In this document: in pieces, positions 29,473 through 38,832 of the stretch
How positions within the stretch are numbered: the first letter of the stretch is position 1
Layout: each line of letters opens with the position of its first letter
Assembly: GCF_000224005.2 (NCBI RefSeq)
Contig: NZ_CP007031.1
Coordinates: 1,703,001-1,767,000, forward strand
Length of the DNA: 64,000 nucleotides
Direction: 5' to 3'
From: Marichromatium purpuratum 984
GTDB lineage: Bacteria; Pseudomonadota; Gammaproteobacteria; Chromatiales; Chromatiaceae
Program-made: the position numbers and the translations under genes
Notes under the pieces: generated by a model
Told to the model about the DNA's origin: nothing
Database searches by the model: none
The model's input: only the letters and a program-made list of their open reading frames with translations

Positions 29473-30552
29473 ATGTCGCTAGGCCCGATCATGCTCGACA
29501 TCGCGGGCACCACGCTCACCGCCGAGGACCGCGAGCTGTTGCGCCACCCGGCCGTCGGCGGCGTGATCCTGTTCGCTCGCAACTATGCCGAGCCCGCGCA
29601 GCTCGCCGCGCTTACCGCCGAGATCCATGCCCTGCGCGAGCCGCGCCTGCTGATCGGCGTCGATCAGGAGGGCGGTCGCGTACAGCGCTTTCGCGATGGC
29701 TTCACTCGGCTGCCGGCGATGGGGCGCTTTGCCGCGCTCCATGCCCGCGATCCCGCCCGCGCCCGTGAACACTGTGACCGACTCGGCTGGCTGATGGCCG
29801 CGGAGCTGCGCGCCGTCGGCGTCGACTTCAGCTTCGCCCCGGTGCTCGATCTCGACCGTGGACTCTGCGCGGTGGTGGGGGATCGCGCCTTCGGCGCCGC
29901 GCCCGAGCAGGTCGCCGAGCTGGCGCTCGCCTGGGCCGAGGGGATGCGACGCGCGGGCATGGCTGCCGTCGGCAAGCACTTCCCCGGTCACGGTGGGGTG
30001 GCGGTCGACTCCCATCATGCGCTGCCGAGCGACCCGCGCCCCTTTGGCGAGTTGGCGATGGAGGATCTGGTGCCCTTCGAGCGGCTGATTGCGCACGGCA
30101 TTGAGGCGCTGATGCCGGCACACGTCGTCTATCCGCAGGTGGCGCCCGAGCCGGCCGGTTTCTCGTCGCGCTGGCTGCGCGAGATCCTGCGTCAACGACT
30201 CGGCTTCCAGGGGCTGATCTTCAGTGATGACCTCAACATGGGTGCCGCCGCTGCCGGTGGCGATCATCTCGATCGCGCCCGTGCCGCGCACGCCGCAGGT
30301 TGTGACGTGCTGTTGATCTGCAACAATCGCCCCGCCGCGGCAGCACTCGTGGAGTGCTTCGCCGATGCCACGGATCCCGCCCTGGCGCTGCGCCTGGTGC
30401 GCATGCACGGACGTGGCGGCCATGACCGGTCGCATCTGCGCGAGTGCCCCGACTGGCAGCGCGCGGTCGACCACGCCGCCCGACTCGAGACCTACGACAG
30501 TCTCGATCTCGGGCTCGATGACCCGACAGATTCGGAGACCAATGTAGGATGA
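29473..30552 (+). CDS. nagZ: beta-N-acetylhexosaminidase NagZ
   Basis: NagZ removes N-acetylglucosamine from anhydromuropeptides in the cytoplasm during cell-wall recycling. The 359-residue glycoside hydrolase family 3 protein shows the nucleotide-like core GVDQEGGRVQRF, the catalytic KHFPGHG loop with its His, and the nucleophile Asp in FSDDLNMGAA. Its length matches the family. Its last codon overlaps the hpt start (ATGA), so the two are co-translated. ATG 29473 follows a repeat-rich leader and has a weak ribosome binding site. Confidence 0.95.
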   Translation: MSLGPIMLDIAGTTLTAEDRELLRHPAVGGVILFARNYAEPAQLAALTAEIHALREPRLLIGVDQEGGRVQRFRDGFTRLPAMGRFAALHARDPARAREHCDRLGWLMAAELRAVGVDFSFAPVLDLDRGLCAVVGDRAFGAAPEQVAELALAWAEGMRRAGMAAVGKHFPGHGGVAVDSHHALPSDPRPFGELAMEDLVPFERLIAHGIEALMPAHVVYPQVAPEPAGFSSRWLREILRQRLGFQGLIFSDDLNMGAAAAGGDHLDRARAAHAAGCDVLLICNNRPAAAALVECFADATDPALALRLVRMHGRGGHDRSHLRECPDWQRAVDHAARLETYDSLDLGLDDPTDSETNVG

Positions 30553-31100
30553 AGCTCGATCGTAGTCAGTATGAAGGGGTCGCCGCGCGCGCCGAGTGCC
30601 TGGTGTCGCACGAGGAGATGGAGACGGCGCTCGATCGCATGGCGGAGACCATCACCGAGCGTCTCGGTGACAAGGATCCGCTGATCCTCTGCGTGATGAC
30701 CGGCGCGGTGATCACCGCCGGGTTGCTGCTGCCCCGGCTCGACTTCCCGCTGCGGGTGAACTACATCCACGCCAGTCGCTACCAGGGGGCGACCAGCGGT
30801 GGCGAGCTGGCCTGGCGTCATCGTCCCTCGGACGCGATCCGTGACGAGCACGTGCTGGTGGTCGACGACATCCTCGACGAGGGCATCACCCTCGATCAGG
30901 TGGTACGGGCCTGTCACGAGGACGGCGCGGCGAGCGTGCAGAGCGCGGTGCTGGTGGCCAAGCAGCGTCCGCACCAGTGTGAGGCCGATATCGTCGGCGT
31001 CGAGGTGGTCGATCGCTATCTCTACGGTTACGGGCTCGATTACAAGAACTATTTCCGCAATGCCCGTGGCATCTACGCGGTCGCCGACGAGGACATCTGA
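30549..31100 (+). CDS. hpt: hypoxanthine-guanine phosphoribosyltransferase
   Basis: Hpt joins hypoxanthine or guanine to PRPP, salvaging purines. The 183-residue product has the PRPP-binding motif (VLVVDDILDEGITL) and the base-binding region VVDRYLYGYGLDYKNYFRN. It starts inside the nagZ stop (ATGA). The methylthioinosine phosphorylase gene 720 bases downstream yields hypoxanthine, so the two activities could form a salvage path for methylthioadenosine-derived purine, an inference from their closeness. Confidence 0.92.
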   Translation: MKLDRSQYEGVAARAECLVSHEEMETALDRMAETITERLGDKDPLILCVMTGAVITAGLLLPRLDFPLRVNYIHASRYQGATSGGELAWRHRPSDAIRDEHVLVVDDILDEGITLDQVVRACHEDGAASVQSAVLVAKQRPHQCEADIVGVEVVDRYLYGYGLDYKNYFRNARGIYAVADEDI

Positions 31101-31254
31101 GCATGCTCCGAGCGGTCAGCGGGAATGGTCGAAAAACACAATATAATTAAGCGCTTTTTGACTATTTCCGCGATCTCGTATACATCCTCGTGGGTGGCGT
31201 GGCGGCAGCCCTTGTTCGTCGCGCCCCACCGACCGATTACTCATCGAGGATGAC
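31101..31254. promoter_or_regulatory. AT-rich promoter region of the hemerythrin-like gene
   Basis: The gap contains a distinct AT-rich stretch (31131-31165) with a perfect TATAAT at 31142-31147. The sequence 17 bases upstream of it is a weak -35. It most likely drives the hemerythrin-like gene at 31255. Confidence 0.4.
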
Positions 31255-31704
31255 ATGCACACGCTCGACACCTACCGCGACTCGCACGCGGAACTGCGCC
31301 AGATGATCGACGATCTGCGCGCGCTGCTCGCCCCCGAACTGCTGCGGATCCGTCCCAATGCCCGGACCGCCCATCAGCTGTTGTGCGATTTCGGCCGACG
31401 GGTGCGTGAACATCTCGCCGAGGAGGATCGCAGCCTCTACCCCGGCTTGCTGATCCACGAGGACCCGCGGGCGAAGTCGATCGCCTGGGGGTTTATCAGT
31501 GGCGAGAAGCCGCTGCGTCAGGCCTTCAGCGCCTACCACAAGCGCTGGCTGAAGGACTGCGACTTCGAGTTCTGCGAGACTTTCCTCGCGCAAACTCATG
31601 AAATCTTGGAGATGGTTTCGTCCCGGATCGATCGTGAGGAGCAGGTGTTGCTACCCAAGCTGGTCGAGGCGGGTATCCTTCAAGAAGCCACCGCCGGGCG
31701 CTGA
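31255..31704 (+). CDS. hemerythrin-like HHE-domain protein
   Basis: The 149-residue protein is all-helical with the histidine and glutamate pattern of hemerythrin-like cation-binding proteins: His in YRDSHAELRQM, HLAEED, and the later HEILEMV and DREEQVLLPKL. Such proteins bind a di-iron centre and are linked to oxygen, nitric oxide or redox sensing. The start ATG 31255 follows GAGGATGAC. It stands in its own transcript by an AT-rich promoter region and is unrelated to the purine genes around it. Confidence 0.75.
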   Translation: MHTLDTYRDSHAELRQMIDDLRALLAPELLRIRPNARTAHQLLCDFGRRVREHLAEEDRSLYPGLLIHEDPRAKSIAWGFISGEKPLRQAFSAYHKRWLKDCDFEFCETFLAQTHEILEMVSSRIDREEQVLLPKLVEAGILQEATAGR

Positions 31705-31819
31705 TTCCGCGCTCCGGGCAAGGTCTCGCGCACGTGGTGTCGACTGCCGATCTCCGCCCTTTGGCTTCCTGCGCGCACTTCGGTAAACTGCCGCCATTTT
31801 GAGAAGTGGCGGTGGCTGC

Positions 31820-32560
31820 ATGACTGTTCTGGCTATCATCGGCGGTTCCGGGTTCTCCGAGCTGCCGGCGCTGCAGGCGCGTGAGGCGCGGCGCGTCGAG
31901 ACCCCTTATGGCGAAACCTCGGCCCCGGTGGCCCGGGGACGGCTCGGCGAGACCGAGGTGCTGTTCCTGCCGCGCCATGGCGCCGGGCATCGACTGCCGC
32001 CGCATCGCGTCAACTATCGCGCCAATGTCTGGGCGCTGCGTGAGTGCGGCGCCGAGCGGGTGGTCGCCCTGGCCGCCGTCGGTGGTATCACCGAGCGCTA
32101 TGGCCCGGCGGTGCTGGGGGTGCCGGATCAGGTCATCGACTACACCCACGGTCGCGAGCACACCTTCTTCACCGGTGACGATCACGGCGTCGATCACGTC
32201 GACATGACCGAGCCCTATTGCCCGTCGCTGCGTGGTGAGCTGCTGGGCGCCTGTGCGCGGCTCGGTCACGCGGTGGTCGACGGCGGCACCTATGCCGCCA
32301 CCCAGGGGCCGCGTCTCGAGACCACCGCCGAGGTGGCGCGACTCGAGCGTGACGGTTGCGATCTGGTCGGCATGACCGGCATGCCCGAGGCGGCGCTCGC
32401 GCGCGAACTGGGGCTGTGCTACGCCACGCTCGCCTTCGTGGTCAACTGGGCCGCGGGCAAGGGTGAGGGCGAGATCACCATGGCCGAGATCGAGCGCAAC
32501 CTCGAGGTCTGCTCGGGGCGCATCGTCGAGATCCTCACCGAGTTGGCCGGTCACGGCTGA
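31820..32560 (+). CDS. S-methyl-5'-thioinosine phosphorylase
   Basis: This enzyme cleaves methylthioinosine with phosphate to give hypoxanthine and methylthioribose-1-phosphate. The 246-residue product is close to the P. aeruginosa enzyme along its length: AIIGGSGFSEL, the phosphate loop LPRHGAGHRLPPHRVNYRAN, AVGGITERYGP, DYTHGREHTFF, GTYAATQGPRLET and MTGMPEAALAREL. The base-site residues of that group are kept, which distinguishes it from methylthioadenosine phosphorylase. ATG 31820 gives the standard MTVLAIIGG start. It probably works with hpt. Confidence 0.9.
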   Translation: MTVLAIIGGSGFSELPALQAREARRVETPYGETSAPVARGRLGETEVLFLPRHGAGHRLPPHRVNYRANVWALRECGAERVVALAAVGGITERYGPAVLGVPDQVIDYTHGREHTFFTGDDHGVDHVDMTEPYCPSLRGELLGACARLGHAVVDGGTYAATQGPRLETTAEVARLERDGCDLVGMTGMPEAALARELGLCYATLAFVVNWAAGKGEGEITMAEIERNLEVCSGRIVEILTELAGHG

Positions 32561-32718
32561 TTCGATCTCCGGCCCAGACCGTCGCTCGGCGGTCGCGGCG
32601 CGGTGACGTGTTTTTGTCGGAGCCCTCCCGGTGCCGTCGCGCGCCGAGGCGGTGGCGCATGTCGCGCCCCGGGGCGAGCCGCTGGCTCGTCCCGACCATC
32701 TCACCATGGAGTATTCAG

Positions 32719-33348
32719 ATGGCCGCTGAAGAAAAGCAAGAGCAAAAGCCTAAGTCCCGTTCCGTGATTCGTTGGTTCCCGAAGTTCCTCCTGTGGGGGA
32801 GCGTGCTCGCCTTCGGCTATCTCTACTGGGATTCGCTGGAGCAGGAGGGGCGTGAACTCGCCACCGTCGATGAGGCCGCCGTGCCCGCGCCACAGCAGGC
32901 CGATTCGACCATGCCCACGACGCAATCGGAGGCGGTGCCGAGCCCGTCCTCGCCTGAGGTCGCCGCCGCCGAGCCAGTGGCAGCGGTGCCGGCCGCGTCC
33001 GAGGCCGAGCCCGCAGTCGCGCCGGTTGTCGCCGAGCCCGCAGTCGCTGCCGAGGTGGTCGAGGCCGCGTCTAGCGCCTCCGCGCCCGAGACCGCCGAGG
33101 CTGCGGCGCAGCCGGCGCCCTCGCCGGTCGCAGCCCTGGCCCCGGTCGTGCCGCACGATCCGTTCGCGGCGCATCAGGCACGCCTGGCCGCGCATCATGC
33201 TGCCATGCAGCGTCTGGCGCAGGAGCGCATGGAGCAGCACTGGGCGCAGCGTCCGGTGGCCTGGCCGCATCCGCCGATGCCCTATGCGCCGCCGCTGATG
33301 CCGCCCTTCGGTTATGCAGCGCCGGTGGCCGTGGGCGAGGCGCGCTAG
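32719..33348 (+). CDS. membrane-anchored Ala/Pro-rich protein of unknown function
   Basis: The 209-residue product has a charged, Lys-rich start (MAAEEKQEQKPKSR), a single membrane helix (about residues 18-38), then about 120 residues dominated by Ala, Val, Pro and Glu, and a His/Pro/Met-rich tail ending near PPFGYAAPVAVGEAR. The long low-complexity region would span a cell-envelope space, like TonB or FtsN linkers, but no known terminal domain is seen. I do not recognise it. ATG 32719 has GGAG eight bases upstream. High Ala/Pro content makes some ORF length doubtful, but the membrane segment supports a real gene. Confidence 0.6.
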   Translation: MAAEEKQEQKPKSRSVIRWFPKFLLWGSVLAFGYLYWDSLEQEGRELATVDEAAVPAPQQADSTMPTTQSEAVPSPSSPEVAAAEPVAAVPAASEAEPAVAPVVAEPAVAAEVVEAASSASAPETAEAAAQPAPSPVAALAPVVPHDPFAAHQARLAAHHAAMQRLAQERMEQHWAQRPVAWPHPPMPYAPPLMPPFGYAAPVAVGEAR

Positions 33349-33474
33349 CCGTCTCCGAGGCGCCGTCGACGAGCCTCTCTCGCGGCGGCGCCAGTGCTTC
33401 GTCGTGCCGGCTGTCGGGCGCGCCGAGGCCGGATGCGCTCCTTGCTTAACTCAATAAGTTACTATAAACTTTCA

Positions 33475-33547
33475 GCGCTTAAGGAAGTGGCGGATCTGGT
33501 AACCATTGCACTGGCCACCCATCAAACCCCGTCTACGGGGTTTTTTT
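33475..33547 (+). ncRNA. candidate small RNA upstream of rimP
   Basis: An AT-rich promoter-like patch (TTGCTT at 33442-33447 and TATAAA at 33463-33468, spacer 15) is followed, about 60 bases later, by a perfect intrinsic terminator (33524-33547). The intervening DNA, about 50 bases with some GC pairing potential, has no open frame. A short transcript of about 73 nt would fit. The 15-base spacer is below optimum and no known RNA family is recognised. Confidence 0.35.
33524..33547 (+). terminator. intrinsic terminator with seven T residues
   Basis: Stem AAACCCCG/CGGGGTTT with a four-base loop, followed by T residues to 33547. It lies between the Ala/Pro-rich gene and rimP, 176 bases past the former stop. 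Confidence 0.85.
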
Positions 33548-33605
33548 ATCGCTCGCGAATTGGTGGCCAGCCCGTGCGATGGGCGCTTTGGTCACCGCTA
33601 AGAGG

Positions 33606-33627
33606 TTGGGCCACTGGCCCAATTTTT
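33606..33627 (+). terminator. hairpin plus T run in the rimP leader (attenuator-like)
   Basis: Stem TTGGGCC/GGCCCAA with a three-base loop and TTTTT (33623-33627) ends 18 bases before the rimP start. A terminator-like hairpin just upstream of rimP is known in other gammaproteobacteria as the rimP leader motif; matching to that motif is my recollection and not computed here. It may attenuate the rimP-nusA-infB operon. Confidence 0.6.
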
Positions 33628-33645
33628 GTTTCTGAAGGGCGGATT

Positions 33646-34101
33646 ATGCAGCCGGCAGACAGCACATTGACGCGCCTTGCGCGTCGCGTCGTCGAACCCA
33701 TGGGTTACGAACTCGTCGGGGTCGAGTTCTTCCAGCACGGAACGAACGCGACTCTGCGGGTCTACATCGATCACCCCAACGGGATCACGCTCGACGATTG
33801 CACCAGCGTGAGCCATCAGCTCAGCGGCGTGCTGGATGTCGAGGATCCCTTGCCCGGTCACTACGACCTCGAGATCTCCTCCCCAGGTGTCGAGCGGCCG
33901 CTGGTGTTCCCCGAGCACTATGCGCGCTTCGTCGGCGAGCGGGTGAAGATGCGTCTGGCCGAGAAGGTCCAGGGACGGCGCAGGCTGCAGGGCGTGCTGG
34001 TCGGTAGCGACGATGCGCAGGTCTCGGTCGAGGTCGATGGCGAGGTCTGGCAGATTCCCTATGGTGTGATCGAATCGTCGCGCCTGGTGGTCGATTGGTG
34101 A
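33646..34101 (+). CDS. rimP: ribosome maturation factor RimP
   Basis: RimP helps assemble the 30S subunit. The 151-residue product shows the family pattern: LVGVEFFQHGTNATLRVYID, DDCTSVSHQLSGVLD, and YDLEISSPGVERPL, with the C-terminal Sm-like domain (GVIESSRLVVDW). ATG 33646 follows a rimP leader hairpin. It heads the operon rimP-nusA-infB-rbfA-truB-rpsO-pnp. No tRNA gene precedes it, unlike E. coli metY. Confidence 0.95.
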   Translation: MQPADSTLTRLARRVVEPMGYELVGVEFFQHGTNATLRVYIDHPNGITLDDCTSVSHQLSGVLDVEDPLPGHYDLEISSPGVERPLVFPEHYARFVGERVKMRLAEKVQGRRRLQGVLVGSDDAQVSVEVDGEVWQIPYGVIESSRLVVDW

Positions 34102-34191
34102 GCATGGCGCCGTCGTGGCCGTCGGGCGTACTCTCAACGCGCCGCGGCCCGACGGGTATGGGGTGCAAGTTCTGAGTTCGGATTAGGTTGA

Positions 34192-35688
34192 ATGAGCAAA
34201 GAGATCCTACTGGTCGTTGAGGCCGTTTCCAACGAAAAGGACGTCCCCGCAGGTGTCATCTTCGAGGCCATCGAGGCTGCGCTGGCGTCTGCAACGCGCA
34301 AGAAGCACGGCGGCGAGATCGATGTGCGTGTCGCCATCGATCGCAAGACCGGCGACTACTGCACCTTCCGCCGCTGGGAGATCGTCCCCGATCCCGAGGA
34401 TGGCATGCTCGAGGCCCCGGCGCGCCAGATCACCGCGTCGGCCGCGGCCGTGCTCGAGCCTGAACTCGATCTCGGCGACTTCATCGAGGAGGAGATCGAG
34501 TCCGAGCTGTTCGGACGGATCGCCGCCCAGACCGCCAAGCAGGTCATCGTGCAGAAGGTGCGCGAGGCCGAGCGGGCGAAGATCGTCGACGCCTTCATCG
34601 ATCGCAAGGGACAGCTCGTCACCGGCATCGTCAAGAAGGCCGATCGTGGCACCATCCTGCTCGATCTCGGCAACAACGCCGAGGCGCTGGTGCCGCGCGA
34701 TCAGGTGATCCCGCGCGAGTCGGTGCGCCCCGGTGATCGGCTGCGGGGCTATCTCTATGACGTGCGCTCCGAGCCCAAGGGGCCGCAGCTGTTCGTCAGC
34801 CGTACCGCGCCCGAGCTGTTGATCGAGCTGTTCAAGCTCGAAGTCCCCGAGGTCGGCGAGGGTTTGATCCAGATCATGGGGGCGGCGCGCGATCCCGGCT
34901 CGCGCGCCAAGATTGCCGTGCGTACCGCCGATCCACGGATCGATCCGGTCGGTGCCTGCGTCGGGATGCGCGGATCGCGTGTCCAGGCCGTGTCCGATGA
35001 ACTCAACGGGGAGCGCGTCGATATCATCCTCTGGGACGAGAACCCCGCGCAGTTCGTCATCAATGCCATGTCTCCGGCCGATGTCGTCTCGATCGTCATC
35101 GACGAGGACGCTCGCAGCATGGATGTCGCAGTCAAGGAGGAGAACCTGGCCCAGGCGATCGGCCGTTTCGGACAGAACGTCCGACTGGCCACGCAGCTCA
35201 GCGGCTGGGAACTCAACGTCATGAACGAAGCGGATGCCGCAGCCAAGAGCGAACAAGAGGCCAACCGCTCGGTGCAGTCCTTCATGGATCAATTGGGCAT
35301 CGATGAGCAGTTGGCCGCGGTGCTGGTGGAGGAAGGTTTCACCAGTGTCGAAGAGGTCGCTTACGTGCCTCTCGCCGAGATGCAGGCCATCGAGGACTTC
35401 GACGACGAGACGGTCGAGCTGCTGCGCGAGCGCGCCAACGATCTGTTGCTGACACGCGCCATCGCCTCCGAAGAGGAAGAGGCCCCGGCGGACGATCTGC
35501 TCGAGATGGAGGGTGTGGACGAGGCCTTGGCCGACGCACTCGCCGCGCGGGGGGTTTCCTCGCGTGAGGATCTCGCCGAGCAGTCGATCGACGAACTCAT
35601 GGAAATCGAGGGCATGGACGAAGAGCGGGCTGCGCGCTTGATCATGAAGGCACGCGAACCCTGGTTTGTGCAAGCCGCAGAGGAATAG
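34192..35688 (+). CDS. nusA: transcription termination/antitermination factor NusA
   Basis: NusA binds RNA polymerase and RNA and controls pausing, termination and antitermination. The 498-residue product has an N-terminal domain ([15 protein letters not shown]), an S1 domain ([18 protein letters not shown]), two KH domains ([19 protein letters not shown] and beyond), and two C-terminal acidic repeats ([16 protein letters not shown] and [18 protein letters not shown]). This is the full gammaproteobacterial layout. ATG 34192 follows the sequence AGGTTGA. It is 90 bases after rimP. Confidence 0.97.
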   Translation: MSKEILLVVEAVSNEKDVPAGVIFEAIEAALASATRKKHGGEIDVRVAIDRKTGDYCTFRRWEIVPDPEDGMLEAPARQITASAAAVLEPELDLGDFIEEEIESELFGRIAAQTAKQVIVQKVREAERAKIVDAFIDRKGQLVTGIVKKADRGTILLDLGNNAEALVPRDQVIPRESVRPGDRLRGYLYDVRSEPKGPQLFVSRTAPELLIELFKLEVPEVGEGLIQIMGAARDPGSRAKIAVRTADPRIDPVGACVGMRGSRVQAVSDELNGERVDIILWDENPAQFVINAMSPADVVSIVIDEDARSMDVAVKEENLAQAIGRFGQNVRLATQLSGWELNVMNEADAAAKSEQEANRSVQSFMDQLGIDEQLAAVLVEEGFTSVEEVAYVPLAEMQAIEDFDDETVELLRERANDLLLTRAIASEEEEAPADDLLEMEGVDEALADALAARGVSSREDLAEQSIDELMEIEGMDEERAARLIMKAREPWFVQAAEE

Positions 35689-35706
35689 AGGTTTATAGGT
35701 CAGTCC

Positions 35707-38415
35707 ATGAGTGAAGTTACCGTCAAACAACTCGCCTCCACGGTCGGAATCCCGGTCGAGCGTCTTCTCACCCAGCTGAACGAGGCGGGGATCAGTGCCG
35801 ATGGCGCCGATTCCACCTTGACCGAGCAGGAAAAGAAGCAGCTGCTCGGCTATCTGCGGCGCAGTCACGGCAAGGAGGAGGGCGATAGCGCCGACTCCAG
35901 CGAGGTCTCGGTCAAGCGCAAGTCGGTCAGCGAGCTGCGTCAGCCCGCCGCTGCCGCCGGCGCCCGCGCCGGCGCGCGTCCCGCGCCCACGGTGCGCGGC
36001 AAGACCGTCAACGTCGAGGTGCGGCGCAAGCGCACCTACAAGCGCACCGAGCCCGGTGCCGGCGGCACCGGGCGTCGTTCCGGCCCGGATCGTCGTGGTC
36101 GCGGCAACGATCGCAAGTCGACCTCCACGCTGCTTGACGACAGCCGTCGTCGCGCCGAACTCGAGGCGATGCGCGCCGAACAGGAAGCGCGTCGTCTCGC
36201 CGAGCAAGAAGAGCAGGAGCGTCGTCAGCGCGAGGAAGACGCCAAGCGTCGCGAGGAAGAGGCCAAGCGTCGCGCCGAAGCCGAGGCCGAGGCCGAGCGT
36301 CTTCGCGCCGAGGAGGCCAAGCGCGCCGCCGAGGCGCCGCCCGTCGTCGAAAAGCCCGTTGCTGCCGAGAAGGCCGCCGAGCCGGATGCCAGCGCCGACA
36401 AGAAGCGCGCCCCCGGTGCGGGTCGTCGTGTCGCCGCCGAGCCCGTCAAGGGCAAGAAGACCGTCAAGAAGGGCGCCGAGAGCCGCGATGATCGCGATGA
36501 CCGTGGCGCCAAGAAGGGCGCGCGCAAGGACACGCGTGGTGGTGGTCGTCGGGGTGTCGATGACGACAGCGCCGGCCGTCTGCGTCGGCGTCGCAAGGCC
36601 GGCAAGATCCAGGTCAGCGACAAGCACGCCTTCCAGAAGCCGACCGCACCGGTGGTACGCGAGGTCGAGATCCCGGAGACCATCCCGGTCGGCGAGTTGG
36701 CCAATCGCATGTCGGTGAAGTCCTCGCAGGTGATCAAGGAGCTGTTCAAGCAGGGCATGATGGTCACCATCAACCAGAGCCTCGATCGCGACACCGCCGC
36801 GATCCTGGTCGAGGAAATGGGCCACAAGCCGGTGTTCGCCGACGAGCGCGATGCCGAGGACGTGCTGCTCGACGAGTTCGAGGAGCGGGTCGAGCAGGTC
36901 GAGCAGGTCACCCGTCCGCCGGTGGTGACCATCATGGGTCACGTCGACCACGGCAAGACCTCGCTGCTCGACTACATCCGCCGCACCCGGGTCGCCTCCG
37001 GTGAAGCCGGTGGCATCACCCAGCACATCGGCGCCTATCACGTCGATACCCCGAAGGGTACGATCTCCTTCCTCGACACCCCCGGCCATGCCGCCTTCTC
37101 GGCGATGCGCGCCCGTGGTGCCCAGGTCACCGATATCGTCATCCTGGTGGTCGCGGCCGACGACGGCGTGATGCCGCAGACGATCGAGGCGATCCAGCAC
37201 GCCCGTGCCGCCGAGGTGCCGCTGATCGTCGCGGTCAACAAGATCGACAAGCCCGAGGCCAACCCGGACCGGGTGATGCAGGAACTCACCCAGCACGAGG
37301 TGGTGGCCGAGGAGTGGGGTGGCGACACCATGTTGGTGCGCGTCTCGGCCAAGGCCGGTGACGGTATCGACGAGCTGCTCGACGCCATCCTGCTGCAGGC
37401 CGAGGTGCTCGAACTCAAGGCCCCGGCCGAGGGTCCGGCGCGTGGCGCCATTGTCGAGTCGAGTCTCGACAAGGGACGTGGTCCGGTGGCGACCGTGCTG
37501 GTCCAGGCCGGCACCCTGAGCCGTGGCGACATCATCGTCAGTGGTGGTGAGTACGGTCGTGTTCGTGCGATGTTCGACGAGACCGGCAAGCCGGTCGACT
37601 CGGCCGGCCCCTCGATCCCGGTGCAGGTGCTGGGTCTCTCCGGTACGCCCAACGCCGGTGACGACGTGATCACCGTCAGCGATGAGCGACGTGCCCGCGA
37701 GGTCGCCGAGTTCCGCTCCGAGCGGCAGCGTCAGAACCGCTTCGAGGAGCAGCGTGGGGCGAGCCTCGATCAGCTCTTCAACCAGCTCAAGGACGGCGAG
37801 CAGAAGAGCGTCAACCTGATCGTCAAGGCCGACGTGCAGGGCAGTCTCGAGGCGCTCAAGGAGAGCCTGGTCAAGCTGACCAACGACGAGGTGAAGGTCG
37901 CAGTGGTTGCCTCCGGCGTCGGCGGTATCACCGAGTCGGACGCCAACCTCGCCTTCACCTCCAACGCCATCCTGCTCGGCTTCAATGTTCGTGCCGATGC
38001 CGCCGCGCGTCGCGTGGTGGAGGAGAAGGGGCTCGACCTGCGCTATTACAGCATCATCTACGAGCTGATCGACGACGTGAAACAGGCCATCTCCGGTCTG
38101 CTCAGCCCGATCGTCACCGAGGAGATCATCGGTCTCGCCCAGGTGCGTGATGTCTTCCGCTCGTCGAAGTTCGGCGCGGTTGCCGGCTGCATGGTCACCG
38201 AGGGTACGATCAAGCGCAACAACCCGATCCGCGTGCTGCGCGACAACGTGGTGGTCTATGAGGGTGCGCTGGAGTCGCTGCGTCGCTTCAAGGACGACGT
38301 CCCCGAGGTCAAGGCCGGCACCGAGTGCGGTATCGGCGTGAAGAACTACAACGACGTCCAGGAAGGTGACCAGATCGAGGTGTTCGAACGCACCGAACGG
38401 GCGCGTCAACTTTGA
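35707..38415 (+). CDS. infB: translation initiation factor IF-2
   Basis: IF-2 is the GTPase that places initiator tRNA on the 30S subunit. The 902-residue product has a long N-terminal region with Arg/Glu/Lys-rich coiled coil (about residues 145-215) and low-complexity linkers, then the G domain with GHVDHGKTS (about 411), DTPGHAAF, and [10 protein letters not shown], and the C-terminal fMet-tRNA-binding domains. The product closely matches the family. ATG 35707 is 18 bases after nusA. Internal starts that give IF-2 isoforms in E. coli were not assessed. Confidence 0.97.
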   Translation: MSEVTVKQLASTVGIPVERLLTQLNEAGISADGADSTLTEQEKKQLLGYLRRSHGKEEGDSADSSEVSVKRKSVSELRQPAAAAGARAGARPAPTVRGKTVNVEVRRKRTYKRTEPGAGGTGRRSGPDRRGRGNDRKSTSTLLDDSRRRAELEAMRAEQEARRLAEQEEQERRQREEDAKRREEEAKRRAEAEAEAERLRAEEAKRAAEAPPVVEKPVAAEKAAEPDASADKKRAPGAGRRVAAEPVKGKKTVKKGAESRDDRDDRGAKKGARKDTRGGGRRGVDDDSAGRLRRRRKAGKIQVSDKHAFQKPTAPVVREVEIPETIPVGELANRMSVKSSQVIKELFKQGMMVTINQSLDRDTAAILVEEMGHKPVFADERDAEDVLLDEFEERVEQVEQVTRPPVVTIMGHVDHGKTSLLDYIRRTRVASGEAGGITQHIGAYHVDTPKGTISFLDTPGHAAFSAMRARGAQVTDIVILVVAADDGVMPQTIEAIQHARAAEVPLIVAVNKIDKPEANPDRVMQELTQHEVVAEEWGGDTMLVRVSAKAGDGIDELLDAILLQAEVLELKAPAEGPARGAIVESSLDKGRGPVATVLVQAGTLSRGDIIVSGGEYGRVRAMFDETGKPVDSAGPSIPVQVLGLSGTPNAGDDVITVSDERRAREVAEFRSERQRQNRFEEQRGASLDQLFNQLKDGEQKSVNLIVKADVQGSLEALKESLVKLTNDEVKVAVVASGVGGITESDANLAFTSNAILLGFNVRADAAARRVVEEKGLDLRYYSIIYELIDDVKQAISGLLSPIVTEEIIGLAQVRDVFRSSKFGAVAGCMVTEGTIKRNNPIRVLRDNVVVYEGALESLRRFKDDVPEVKAGTECGIGVKNYNDVQEGDQIEVFERTERARQL

Positions 38416-38437
38416 TCAGCCACGGTTACAACCCAGC

Positions 38438-38830
38438 ATGAAGGAATTCGACCGCACCGAGCGGGTCGGCGCCGAGCTGCAGCGTACGCTGTCGGTGCTG
38501 CTCCGCGACGAGGTGAAGGATCCGCGTCTGACCAGCATCACCATTCAGGAGGTGCGGGTCACGCGCGACCTGGCGCATGCCAAGGTCTACTTCACCTGCT
38601 TCCCGGACGACGTCGACCACGCCGTCCAGGAGCGACTGCTCAACGGTCGGCTCGCCGGGTACCTGCGCCGCGCACTGGCGCAGCGTGTCCGCCTGCGGGC
38701 CATCCCTCAACTGCATTTTGTGTTCGATGCCTCGATCGAGCGCGGGGCCCGGCTCTCCGCGCTGATCGATCAAGCCGTCGGTGCGACCGACCGGAACGAC
38801 TCACAAGACACCGACGTGGAGCGTGACTAA
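38438..38830 (+). CDS. rbfA: 30S ribosome-binding factor RbfA
   Basis: RbfA helps mature the 16S rRNA 5' end and is needed for growth at low temperature. The 130-residue product shows RTERVGAELQRTLSVLLRDEVKDPRL, split here into RTERVGAELQ and DEVKDPRLTSITIQEVRVT, and the conserved LRAIPQLHFVFDASIERGAR. ATG 38438 was chosen because it gives the normal start MKEFDRTERV. It lies 22 bases after infB and two bases before truB. Confidence 0.94.
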   Translation: MKEFDRTERVGAELQRTLSVLLRDEVKDPRLTSITIQEVRVTRDLAHAKVYFTCFPDDVDHAVQERLLNGRLAGYLRRALAQRVRLRAIPQLHFVFDASIERGARLSALIDQAVGATDRNDSQDTDVERD

Positions 38831-38832
38831 CG

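Noticed and set aside
33349-33645. A tRNA gene (as E. coli metY) ahead of rimP
   Set aside because: No cloverleaf could be folded in either strand; only two terminator hairpins are present.
34207-38409. A 1400-codon open frame antisense to nusA and infB
   Set aside because: It is a high-GC shadow of two well-identified genes, with repetitive Leu/Asp/Arg composition and no motifs.
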